DNA of 27,489 bases from an uncultured Eubacteriales bacterium. GTDB taxonomy: Bacteria > Bacillota > Clostridia > Oscillospirales > CAG-272. Position numbers and translations under genes: made by a program. The stretch's first letter is position 1; each line of letters starts with the position of its first letter. The notes under the pieces were generated by a model that did no database searches, was not told the origin of the DNA, and saw nothing but the letters and a program-made list of their open reading frames with translations. Below are positions 7,417-14,373 of the stretch, in pieces. Where the stretch lies: NCBI GenBank assembly GCA_934526185.1, contig CAKTAA010000025.1:1-27489 (forward strand), given 5' to 3'.

Positions 7417-8520
7417 TCAGATTACAGCCTCGCCGTTCTTCATCACTTTTTTTACAAAACCGTTTGTATCGATAAGCAGTATATCCGCAGCTCTGCCGGG
7501 CGCAAGGGAACCGATTTTATGCTCCATCCCAATAGCCTTTGCAGGATTGGCGGCTGTAATCTGAAAAACTTCATGCAGTGACAGACCGAGTGAGAGGAAG
7601 TTTCTTGCGACCTGATCCATGGTCAGCTTGCTTCCGGTCAACTCTCCATCGAGAAAATTAACATCCGTATCAGAGGAATCTTCGGTGGTGGCGTCTGTAA
7701 TGCCGATGATTTTTTCTGCTCCGACTGTTTTCAGAATCAGACGGATCATATCGTGTCTGACATGTACACCATTTCTGTCACAGATGATTTCGTAATATAG
7801 ATTGTCGCACAAAAGTGCCGCATGGTCAAACGAGAGCTCCTGTGTCCCGCCATAACGCGCGGGAGAAATGCTGTACCCTGTAGCGTCCATCAGATGGGTA
7901 ACAATACGCGCGCCGCCGCATGCAGCGGCATATACCTGTTCGGGGGAGGCTGCCGAATGGCCGATGGCCGGTACGATCCCCCAAGATGTAATATCAGAGA
8001 GAAAAGTATCCGTCCCTTCTACCTCCGGCGCAAAAGTCCACTGCCGAATGATGCCCGAGGCGGCGTACTGCTCGTACTTCTCCCTTGAAACAGGAGTCGA
8101 AAATCCGGCCTTTGAGCCATATGCGGGATTCAGATACGGCCCCTCCAAGTGTACACCGAGCAGATTCAGAGAAGTTTTCATCGCGTTTTTGACTCCCTCA
8201 ATAGCTCTAAGTGTTTTTTCATGTCCAAGGTCGCGGTAAAAAGTGCAAAGCAAACCCGTTGTTCCGTGACGCAGATGATGCGCTGCCATTGCAGCAGGAT
8301 CGTCGTATCCCAAGAAAGCTCCTCCTGCGTGACAGTGAATATCAACGAATCCCGGAGCGATAATGCACCCGTCTGTCTCCATAATATTTTCAGGAAGAGA
8401 GGCGCTGCTGCGCGGACCGGCGTATACAATGGTGCCGTTTCGAACAACGACAGCACCGTCCGGTTCCTCGCCGCCGGGCAGAACAGCCCTCCCTACCAGC
8501 GCATATATATGATCATTCAT
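7417..8520 (-). CDS. nagA: N-acetylglucosamine-6-phosphate deacetylase-like amidohydrolase
   Basis: This 367-residue metal-dependent amidohydrolase belongs to the NagA family. NagA removes acetate from GlcNAc-6-phosphate in the cytosol. Metal and catalytic positions are visible: HCH at 62-64 in GFVDIHCHAGG, E126 in HLEGPY, H188 in IGHSAAS, H209 in THLMDAT, and the general acid/base D276 in GITDAT. Some substrate-contact segments differ from E. coli NagA: HLMDA replaces HLYNA, and the lysine/GAH loop after EGP reads NPAYGSKAGF. A related N-acyl sugar phosphate is therefore possible. Its ATG overlaps the upstream stop by one base (TAATG), showing translational coupling to the NagB-like gene. 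Confidence 0.86.
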   Translation of the reverse strand: MNDHIYALVGRAVLPGGEEPDGAVVVRNGTIVYAGPRSSASLPENIMETDGCIIAPGFVDIHCHAGGAFLGYDDPAAMAAHHLRHGTTGLLCTFYRDLGHEKTLRAIEGVKNAMKTSLNLLGVHLEGPYLNPAYGSKAGFSTPVSREKYEQYAASGIIRQWTFAPEVEGTDTFLSDITSWGIVPAIGHSAASPEQVYAAACGGARIVTHLMDATGYSISPARYGGTQELSFDHAALLCDNLYYEIICDRNGVHVRHDMIRLILKTVGAEKIIGITDATTEDSSDTDVNFLDGELTGSKLTMDQVARNFLSLGLSLHEVFQITAANPAKAIGMEHKIGSLAPGRAADILLIDTNGFVKKVMKNGEAVI

Positions 8521-9452
8521 TAATATCCCACTCTTTCCAGAACCTCAATAGGCTGCGCAATTGCTTCACTGACATAAACGTCTGTTTTCATAAGCTGAAG
8601 AATCGAGGCTGGAACCTGCGGCGTAACTTCCCCGTGAAGAATCAGTCGAGAAATCATTCTCTGCCAGGAAGAGAACGTGCCGTGCGTCGTCAGGCCGTGA
8701 GACTCCAGTCTGTTCCTTGAACGCTTGATATCTGCCGGTCCGATTGTTGCTGCACGCGGCGGAACATTGGCAATATCACCGCTGCAGCCAAATACGCCGT
8801 GCAGGGAATTCTGCATGATTGTCATCGGGTTCAATGTTACGATACGGGCGTCCATTTCAAGGAATTCCTCAACGGAGCTGCAGGCAAACTCAGTGGTGTT
8901 TGGATCGATAAAGGCGATATGGCCGGCCCATCCGGGGCCGCTGTAACAGATATCGGCGCCCCCCTCGCCAACCTCTGTAATCATTTTGGAATAATCTTTG
9001 ATGTTCTGCGTGGTAGGGAAGTGCATATGGCTTTCCGGCATACGCAGATCTTCACGGATTTTACCGTAAAAATATTTCATGCAGGAATAAGAGAACCCGG
9101 CTCTGTAGGTTACGGGAGCAATGTTGCCGTCCTCGTCCGCCCATTCGTCCATGGTAAAAACGTGGACATTGCGGCAGCTAATATTGAGCAGATTCAGCGT
9201 ATCGGCAACCGGTTCATAAATGCCGGGACACGGGTTAGGAAGAATCATGACAAGCTTCTCATCGCAGAGATCAGAACGCTGAATACGTGCAACCATATCC
9301 GCAATATTGATACCATCAACACTGCTGACAATATGGATTTTGAAGTCCGGGTTGGGATGCTTGTCCAGATCCTCCACCTTCATGCTGCGGACGCGTTCGA
9401 GAACCTCTTCGTTTTTGTAAGGAACAAATGGTGCGGGATGAAATTTGAACAT
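8520..9452 (-). CDS. NagB-like glucosamine-6-phosphate isomerase/deaminase homologue
   Basis: This 310-residue protein has the NagB/6-phosphogluconolactonase fold and is longer than canonical NagB (about 240-270). FTMDEWAD (99-106) keeps the general base Asp102. GPGWAGHIAFIDP (172-184) is the catalytic loop: His178 is kept, but the Asp and Glu that complete the E. coli triad (D141, E148) are Ala176 and Asp183. True GlcN6P deamination is therefore uncertain, and it may isomerise or deaminate another amino sugar phosphate. ATG at 9452 follows AAAGGAG at 9 nt. It is cotranscribed with the FGGY kinase (67 nt away) and overlaps nagA by one base. Confidence 0.8.
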   Translation of the reverse strand: MFKFHPAPFVPYKNEEVLERVRSMKVEDLDKHPNPDFKIHIVSSVDGINIADMVARIQRSDLCDEKLVMILPNPCPGIYEPVADTLNLLNISCRNVHVFTMDEWADEDGNIAPVTYRAGFSYSCMKYFYGKIREDLRMPESHMHFPTTQNIKDYSKMITEVGEGGADICYSGPGWAGHIAFIDPNTTEFACSSVEEFLEMDARIVTLNPMTIMQNSLHGVFGCSGDIANVPPRAATIGPADIKRSRNRLESHGLTTHGTFSSWQRMISRLILHGEVTPQVPASILQLMKTDVYVSEAIAQPIEVLERVGY

Positions 9453-9519
9453 GATTATGACTCCTTTATTATAAAATATTTTACCCTATTGTTGTTAAAT
9501 GGATAATCGCTTGAAAAGA

Positions 9520-10839
9520 TTACAAAAGCGTGGAATTTGAGGGAACAATTTTACGTAGGATAGCCGACGGAGAAATTTGAAAGTTTGATGCAAGCATAGC
9601 CGCTCCGCGTGAGGCGGTTTCCGGCGTATCCATAACGCACACTGCTGTGCCGGTAAGATCGGATAAGATTTGACACCAAATTTCACTTTTTGCGCCGCCG
9701 CCGAATACGCGAATTTCAGAAGCACCGCCAAAGGCATCGAGATAAACGGCAATTTTAGTGCAGATACCCTCGAGCAAGGCCCTGACAATGTCACCAGCAG
9801 TGGTTGCCAACGTCAATCCCGACAGTTTTGCTCCGTTCGTGAAATCCGGAAGAAAAGAAACACCGTTTGCTCCGGGCGGGGATGCTTCAGCCATAACATC
9901 AAGCTCTCGGTAGGACAGGCCGCCAAAAAGGGTGTTTGCCGTCCATTTCAGCGCCGCACCGCTGGTTCCGACAACAGCTTCTGATACATAACAGTTATCA
10001 TCAAACCGAAATACCGGGCAGATACGGCAACTATCGTCAAACTGTTTGCACAGCAGGGAAACGGCAGCGGCGGTTCCGAAAGAAACTGTGGCGATATCGG
10101 AGCATATGCCCGCGCCGATGGCGGCCAGCTTTTGATCCTGTCCACCCAGAACAACAACAGCGTCCCGGTTCAATCCTGTTTCTTTGGAAACCTCGTCAAG
10201 AATAGTCCCCACAGGTTTGCCCATACAACATACCTCGGGCAGCTTTTTCGCGTTAATTCCGGCGAGTGAAAGCAACTCATCATTCCAAGCTTTTTTCTGA
10301 ATGTCAAATGCCATCGAGCCTCCGGCAATGGTATAGTCTGTCACCGCTCGGCCGGTCAGCCGGTAATTGAGATAATCAAGGGGGAACAGCAATTTGTCTG
10401 CTTTTTTGAGAAGCTCCGGATCATATTCCGCCATCCACATAAACTTGGGAAGGGAATAAGTGGCGTCGACAGGCTTTCCTGTGATCCGAAAGATTTTGTC
10501 CACCCACCCCGCTTCACTTAGCTTTTTACACTGAGCCGAGGCACGCGTATCCAGCCATGTGAGTGCTGGGGACAAAGGCCGTCCGTTAGGATCAACTGGA
10601 ACGAAGGAAATGCTTTGAGTGCTGAGCGAAAGCGCTTGTATGCGAGGAAAGCCGGAAGCGCTCAATAGCGATCGAATTGCTTTTTTGGTTATCTCCCACC
10701 ACTGTTCTGCATCTTGTTCAATGAATTCAGAGCGAAAAATCAGCGGATATTCTTCGTAAAATTCCGCTTTTACTGTCCCGCTTCCGTCATACAGAAACCC
10801 CTTGCAGACAGTGGTGCCTAAATCAATACCGATATACAA
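9520..10839 (-). CDS. FGGY-family carbohydrate kinase
   Basis: This is a 439-residue sugar kinase of the hexokinase/actin fold, shorter than the usual 480-520. The ATP phosphate loop is GIDLGTTVCKG (4-14). LTWLDTRA (93-100) contains the W-x-D-x-R substrate motif, GGQDQKLAAIGAG has Asp235 as likely catalytic base, and GTSGAALKW and RVFGGGAKSEIW are the second ATP-binding stretches. The start is TTG at 10839, with AAAGGA 10 nt upstream; no ATG fits. It is the first gene after the strong promoter at 10914-10942, so it probably commits the imported sugar to the pathway by phosphorylation. The sugar is not identifiable from sequence. Confidence 0.9.
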   Translation of the reverse strand: MYIGIDLGTTVCKGFLYDGSGTVKAEFYEEYPLIFRSEFIEQDAEQWWEITKKAIRSLLSASGFPRIQALSLSTQSISFVPVDPNGRPLSPALTWLDTRASAQCKKLSEAGWVDKIFRITGKPVDATYSLPKFMWMAEYDPELLKKADKLLFPLDYLNYRLTGRAVTDYTIAGGSMAFDIQKKAWNDELLSLAGINAKKLPEVCCMGKPVGTILDEVSKETGLNRDAVVVLGGQDQKLAAIGAGICSDIATVSFGTAAAVSLLCKQFDDSCRICPVFRFDDNCYVSEAVVGTSGAALKWTANTLFGGLSYRELDVMAEASPPGANGVSFLPDFTNGAKLSGLTLATTAGDIVRALLEGICTKIAVYLDAFGGASEIRVFGGGAKSEIWCQILSDLTGTAVCVMDTPETASRGAAMLASNFQISPSAILRKIVPSNSTLL

Positions 10840-10904
10840 AACCGTCAGTCCTTTCGGCGTTCGGAAATCTGCTGTTCAGAATTTCTCTCTCCATTTTTTA
10901 CACA

Positions 10905-10942
10905 TGATATCCTATTATACTATGAGTTCTTTAAACTGTCAA
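10905..10942 (-). promoter_or_regulatory. Consensus sigma-A promoter of the sugar operon with overlapping motif
   Basis: TTGACA (10937-10942), a 17-bp spacer, and TATAAT (10914-10919) match the sigma-A consensus perfectly on the minus strand. Transcription would start near 10907, about 70 nt before the FGGY kinase TTG. The 10-mer TAGGATATCA (10905-10914) touches the -10 box and the start point, a typical repressor position. A CCAAC/GTTGG inverted repeat lies upstream near 10960-10978. With so strong a core promoter, control by repression is likely (inference). Confidence 0.88.
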
Positions 10943-11022
10943 GATTCCCGCTCTCATCTTCCAACTTATTTTCGGTTGGAGTATTTTTTCGTTGAGATTA
11001 CGCCGAATGTTCTTCTTAATAT

Positions 11023-11050
11023 GAAAAGCAGACGAAGAAAATCGTCTGCT
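11023..11050 (-). terminator. Rho-independent terminator after the rrf2 transcript
   Basis: AGCAGACGA (11042-11050, minus) pairs perfectly with TCGTCTGCT (11027-11035) around a 6-nt loop and is followed by TTTTC. It lies eight bases after the stop of the small frameshifted gene. It insulates the downstream sugar promoter from the rrf2 unit. Confidence 0.85.
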
Positions 11051-11057
11051 CAGCCGC

Positions 11058-11217
11058 TCATTTTTTATTGATTCTCCTAACAGCATTAAAAACAATGGCA
11101 AATCCTGCTGCCGCTATTCCTCCAGCTTTCATTCCTGCGTCTTTCACCTTGTCCTTTTGGTCTTTTCTTTCCGCGCAACAAACAGGACAATATTATCAGG
11201 CAATTGCTTGCTACCAT
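11058..11217 (-). pseudogene. Small Cys-motif protein gene, apparently frameshifted
   Basis: An excellent AGGAG overlaps the rrf2 stop codon, 7 nt before ATG at 11217. Reading from that ATG gives 43 residues of implausible composition, ending at 11086. Another frame, entered after a TAA near 11192, reads CPVCCAERKDQKDKVKDAGM and continues with an Ala/Gly-rich hydrophobic stretch and a basic end (VRRINKK) to the stop at 11058, next to the terminator. This second frame looks like the real C-terminus: a Cys-pair knuckle plus a hydrophobic helix. A single-base insertion or a sequencing/assembly error in the first 30 bases would explain it. The family is not recognised. Confidence 0.5.
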
Positions 11218-11227
11218 TATATTTCTC

Positions 11228-11650
11228 CTATGTGATTTTTGGTTCGTTATGTTTTATTACATCCGCAAACGTAATATTTCCGAGTTTATCGACAACATAA
11301 CGATTTAATTCATAGAATATATTACGAAAAAAGCAATTTCCTTTTTCAGTCCTTCCATTACAAATATTTTCATCATTTAAGCATTTATTCATATAAAGAG
11401 GTCCGTCAATACATTCAATTACACGTAAAACAGTAATTTCAGACAAAGGCAGGGAAATAAAATACCCCCCAGATGAACCCTTTTTTGAACAAAGAATTTC
11501 GTTCAACATTAATTTACGTAAAATTTTCAAAGAAAATCTTTGCGGTATAGATATTTCTTTTGCAATGGTGCCGGCGTCAACGGTCTTATTCTGTATTGCC
11601 AAAAAGTATACAATCCGCAATGCATAATCAGCTTCCTGTGTTATTCGCAT
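11228..11650 (-). CDS. Rrf2-family transcriptional regulator
   Basis: This 140-residue regulator has an N-terminal winged helix: the start MRITQEADYALRIVYFLA is typical, followed by the recognition region SIPQRFSLKILRKL and the wing SKKGSSGGYF. In the C-terminal part Cys90, Cys97 and Cys106 are spaced like the three cysteines that hold an Fe-S cluster in IscR-type proteins, although with C-x6-C-x8-C spacing. Iron-sulfur, redox or nitric-oxide sensing is therefore plausible but not shown. GGGGGTG lies 6 nt before the ATG. It has its own perfect promoter with a palindrome over the start point, suggesting autoregulation, and it is coupled to the small Cys-motif gene. The coding region is AT-richer than its neighbours. 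Confidence 0.88.
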   Translation of the reverse strand: MRITQEADYALRIVYFLAIQNKTVDAGTIAKEISIPQRFSLKILRKLMLNEILCSKKGSSGGYFISLPLSEITVLRVIECIDGPLYMNKCLNDENICNGRTEKGNCFFRNIFYELNRYVVDKLGNITFADVIKHNEPKIT

Positions 11651-11671
11651 GTATACACCCCCAGCAAAAGA

Positions 11672-11686
11672 ACACTTAATAAGTGT
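11672..11686 (-). promoter_or_regulatory. Palindromic operator at the rrf2 start point
   Basis: ACACTTATTAAGTGT is a perfect 7+1+7 palindrome. It lies 5 bp downstream of the -10 box, at the likely transcription start. This is the usual place for Rrf2 autorepression; binding is inferred. Confidence 0.6.
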
Positions 11687-11691
11687 ATTTA

Positions 11692-11720
11692 ATTATACAG
11701 TTTTTAATAGAATACGTCAA
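11692..11720 (-). promoter_or_regulatory. Consensus sigma-A promoter of rrf2
   Basis: TTGACG (11715-11720), a 17-bp spacer and TATAAT (11692-11697) stand on the minus strand. The predicted start is near 11685, about 35 nt before the rrf2 ATG. The -35 box lies only 21 bp from the end of the inverted-repeat element. Confidence 0.85.
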
Positions 11721-11926
11721 GTAATTTGTACGAGTTTTTATAAACGGAAATTTTATAAATTCGTTCCAAAGCGGCTTATCTGAAATAGTGGACAAAGTCG
11801 CGCTTGAAGGCCCTTGCGAAGCCGATGAAGAGCGGAGAGCGGACATTGCATAAAACGGAAATTTTATAAGCCAGCAAATAGGAAGCCCTCGGAGCTGAAA
11901 GCACCGAGGAAACTGTTTGCGGCGGT

Positions 11927-12062
11927 TAATTATCCTTGCTGCGGCTCCGATGGGGCGCGCGTTGCTCGATTTGTTCCGCCAAGGCTGCGCGCTGAGCGCT
12001 TGCATCAGCGTCACATCTCGCTGCCTTCGCCCAGCGTCGCCAGGGAGCAGCAAGGATAATTA
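11927..12062. repeat. 16-bp perfect inverted repeat around a 104-bp core
   Basis: TAATTATCCTTGCTGC (11927-11942) and GCAGCAAGGATAATTA (12047-12062) are exact inverse copies. The 104-bp core is GC-rich and unlike the AT-rich flanks. This nested unit may be an independent insertion within the larger element. Confidence 0.7.
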
Positions 12063-12082
12063 TATAAAATATAAATTTTATA

Positions 12083-12139
12083 TAATCAGAGAGAGTGCAA
12101 GAGCCCTTCGTCCGGGTTTTCCTGCACTCTCTCTGATTA
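12083..12139. repeat. 17-bp perfect stem-loop
   Basis: TAATCAGAGAGAGTGCA pairs exactly with its inverse 23 nt later, and the inner AGAGCCC/GGGTTTT extends the helix with G-T pairs on the plus-strand RNA. It is the most stable-looking single hairpin of the element. No T-run follows, so it is not a standard terminator. Confidence 0.7.
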
Positions 12140-12325
12140 ATGGACCGCTGTAAGCTGAAAGCCAGCTTCCAGCGAGCCTATAAAATTTCCGTTTTCCGCA
12201 AAGCTCCGCCTGCGTACCAAATTCGGACAAATTCGGCGTGTCGTCACGAAAAAAACATCTGTTATAAGCGAGAGACAAAGGTGAGTTAGCTTAAACTTTG
12301 TGCCGTTCCATTACACTTAAGTTTA

Positions 12326-13003
12326 TCAACTGGTTTTATCCCCTATTTTATAACCAATACCTCTTATTGTTTCCACCAGTTCACCTGCGTCACCAAGTTT
12401 TTGTCTTAATGTTCTAATATGAACGTCAACTGTACGGCTTTCTCCATCGAAAGCATAACCCCAAATTTGATTCAATATCTGATCGCGATTCAACACGACT
12501 CCCTGATTATCCAAAAGCAAGCATAATAGCTCAAATTCTTTTAAAGTTAGGACGATATCCTGTCCGTTTACTCTCACAATATGTTTGGACGGGCAAACTG
12601 TCAGACACCCTAAATCATACGTTTTCGGAGCTTCCTGTTTTCCGCATCTTCTATATAATGCCTTGATCCTGGCCAACAGCTCCATCATACCAAAGGGTTT
12701 CGGTAAATAGTCATCCGCACCCATATCCAAGCCTACAACCTTATCATATTCATTACTTTTGGCTGTCAGCATAATAATTGGCAGCTCGCGCGTAGCTGCG
12801 GCAGTTCTAAGCTTCTTTAAAATGCTGAGTCCATCTTCCTCCGGAAGCATGATGTCAAGAAGAATCATATCCGGCAGCGTATGTTTCAGTGCATTCCAAA
12901 AGGCCAATGGAGAGGCAAATCCTTCGGCTGCATACCCGGACTGATTTAAAGTATATATTACCAGCTCACGAATACTATTGTCATCCTCTACCAGATAGAT
13001 CAT
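12326..13003 (-). CDS. phoP: PhoP/PhoB-type response regulator
   Basis: This 225-residue OmpR/PhoB-class two-component regulator has a receiver domain (1-115) with the acidic pocket EDD (6-8), phospho-acceptor D50 in ILLDIMLP, T80 and K102. A winged-helix DNA-binding domain (about 130-222) contains the typical LTLKEFELL and TVDVHIRTLRQKLG. It is the last gene of the pst operon, and GAGGAG lies 8 nt before its ATG. Phosphate-starvation control of the Pho boxes upstream of pstS and the Na/Pi transporter is the natural role. No histidine kinase (phoR) lies next to it; the downstream neighbour is the inverted-repeat element. The symbol rests on context. Confidence 0.88.
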   Translation of the reverse strand: MIYLVEDDNSIRELVIYTLNQSGYAAEGFASPLAFWNALKHTLPDMILLDIMLPEEDGLSILKKLRTAAATRELPIIMLTAKSNEYDKVVGLDMGADDYLPKPFGMMELLARIKALYRRCGKQEAPKTYDLGCLTVCPSKHIVRVNGQDIVLTLKEFELLCLLLDNQGVVLNRDQILNQIWGYAFDGESRTVDVHIRTLRQKLGDAGELVETIRGIGYKIGDKTS

Positions 13004-13032
13004 TTCCGCTTCTCCTCTTCATTATTGAATTA

Positions 13033-13689
13033 TTAAAAAATCTGCTGATTGTTTATCACAAGCCGGAATTGAAGCCCCAATTTTTCAGCCGCTTTTCTGC
13101 ACAAAATCATTCGGTTTAAAAAAATTTCAAAATAATCCATTACCGTTCCGTAATTTGTATCAATCATCAGTTTCAGTTCAATCAGTGTATGATTCTCGTT
13201 AATAACAAGAGAAGATTTCCGAACGGAATAGTTTACACGATCATGAATATCAAAGGACGGTATGTCGCTGTTTCTGACGCGACTCCGTCTGACGTCTGAT
13301 TTGTCGGCAAGTATGAGAGCGGCGGCTACGGCATTTACCGCCACTCCGGTTCCCTCGTCATGATTTCCGATAGCTGTTGTGACGGTAGCAATATCCTCAG
13401 CGGAAAAGCCCATTTGATCAAGAATGCGAAAAGCCATAACCGCACCGCTCTGTGAATGATCAATACGGTTGACCAAATTCCCGATATCGTGCAGATACCC
13501 TGCTATTTTGACCAACTCTACATCATGTCCCGGATAACCTAACGTTTCCAGAATATATCCGGCAGTTTCCGCAACCTTAGTCACGTGAGCAAAGCTGTGC
13601 TCTGTATAACCGAGTGCCACCAGCGATTCGTCTGCTCTTTGAATATAAGTTTTTATTGTCTGGTTGTTTTTTACCGCCTCATAAGTCAT
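13033..13689 (-). CDS. YqeK-like HD-domain phosphohydrolase
   Basis: This 218-residue protein has a metal-dependent HD domain. The ligand set is visible: H35 in HSFAHV, H67-D68 in AGYLHDIGN, H78 in DHSQSGA, H110 in AIGNHDEGTG, and D129 in LILADKSDVRRSRVR. The order and wording of these motifs resemble YqeK, a dinucleoside-tetraphosphate (Ap4A) hydrolase, so a nucleotide signal may be the substrate (inference). A C-terminal region of about 70 residues of unclear fold follows. It sits between phoU and the response regulator gene, 29 nt before the latter, inside the phosphate operon, which links it to phosphate signalling. ATG at 13689 has AGGA about 13 nt upstream. Confidence 0.78.
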   Translation of the reverse strand: MTYEAVKNNQTIKTYIQRADESLVALGYTEHSFAHVTKVAETAGYILETLGYPGHDVELVKIAGYLHDIGNLVNRIDHSQSGAVMAFRILDQMGFSAEDIATVTTAIGNHDEGTGVAVNAVAAALILADKSDVRRSRVRNSDIPSFDIHDRVNYSVRKSSLVINENHTLIELKLMIDTNYGTVMDYFEIFLNRMILCRKAAEKLGLQFRLVINNQQIF

Positions 13690-13728
13690 AAAAATGTATC
13701 ATTCCTCAATTATTTGAATAGTTAAATC

Positions 13729-14373
13729 CTATACATCCTTGTGCATGCCTGTCATGGAATATTCTACCCATTCCGCGATGTTCACCGCATGATCGCCAAT
13801 GCGCTCAAGATATTTGGCAATCATCAGCAGATCAATGCAAAACTCTCCATGATTCGGGTCGGAGGACACCAGACCAATCAGTTCCTGCTTTACCTTAACA
13901 AACAAATCATCAACAATATCATCATATTGAATGACAGATCTGGTAAGTTCAAGATCCTTTTTTACAAAAGACTCTACGCTGTCTGTTACCATTTTAATTG
14001 CCGCGCGAGCCATATCGCTGATGTGAATCCTGCTTGTTTCGCCGTATCCCTTTATATATTTAGTGATTTCCGCAATATCGGAAGCTTGATCTCCGATTCT
14101 CTCCATGTCGGAGATCATTTTCAGCGCTGATGAAATGATACGGAGATCCCGTGCGACCGGCTGCTGCTGCAGCAGCAACTTCATACAAAGAGATTCAATT
14201 TCCCGCTCTTTGTGATCAATTTCATTGTCTGCTTCAAAAACCTTGCGCAACATGCTATCATCATCGTCCAGCAACGCCTTGATTGCCGCTGATATGGCAT
14301 CTTCACATAGCGCGCCCATTTTTATCAGTTCAAGATTCAGCAGTTCAAGCTGCTCGTCGAAACGGTTTCGCAT
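13729..14373 (-). CDS. phoU: Phosphate signalling protein PhoU
   Basis: This 214-residue all-helical protein is made of two PhoU repeats. The conserved metal-binding stretches are present: EREIESLCMKLLLQQQPVAR with SDMERIGDQASDIAE in the first half, and AKYLERIGDHAVNIAEW in the second. PhoU links Pst transporter activity to the Pho sensor and limits phosphate uptake. Its ATG overlaps the pstB stop by one base, with GGGAGG 7 nt upstream, so the two are translationally coupled. Length and position are standard. Confidence 0.95.
   Translation of the reverse strand: MRNRFDEQLELLNLELIKMGALCEDAISAAIKALLDDDDSMLRKVFEADNEIDHKEREIESLCMKLLLQQQPVARDLRIISSALKMISDMERIGDQASDIAEITKYIKGYGETSRIHISDMARAAIKMVTDSVESFVKKDLELTRSVIQYDDIVDDLFVKVKQELIGLVSSDPNHGEFCIDLLMIAKYLERIGDHAVNIAEWVEYSMTGMHKDV

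Larger units (their letters stand above)
11742..12194. repeat. Compound inverted-repeat element, MITE-like
   Basis: This 453-bp non-coding block is bounded by AAACGGAAATTTTATA (11742-11757) and its exact inverse (12179-12194), with a third, direct copy at 11853-11868. Inside are successive hairpins: CCTCGG/CCGAGG (11887-11909), a 16-bp perfect pair 11927-11942 with 12047-12062, an AT-rich 10-bp pair 12061-12084, a 17-bp perfect pair 12083-12099 with 12123-12139, and AAGCTG/CAGCTT (12152-12168). No transposase and no credible gene is present. It fills most of the 675-bp gap between the response regulator gene and rrf2. It could be a non-autonomous transposon or a structured RNA; target-site duplications were not evident. 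Confidence 0.65.

Noticed and set aside
8799..9506. 235-residue plus-strand reading frame
   Set aside because: It is antisense to the NagB-like gene, which has full-length family motifs and a strong ribosome binding site.
10627..10640. cre-like sequence CGAAAGCGCTTGTA inside the FGGY kinase gene
   Set aside because: It resembles a catabolite-repression site, but the outer bases fit poorly and it lies within coding sequence about 270 nt downstream of the start point. Too weak to annotate.
11676..12053. 125-residue minus-strand reading frame within the inverted-repeat element
   Set aside because: It runs through hairpin arms and the rrf2 promoter, has no family similarity or ribosome binding site, and is explained by the GC-rich repeat core.
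12061..12084. AT-rich palindrome as a promoter or replication site
   Set aside because: It is fully contained in the stacked inverted-repeat element and lacks a paired -35 box or DnaA-box cluster.
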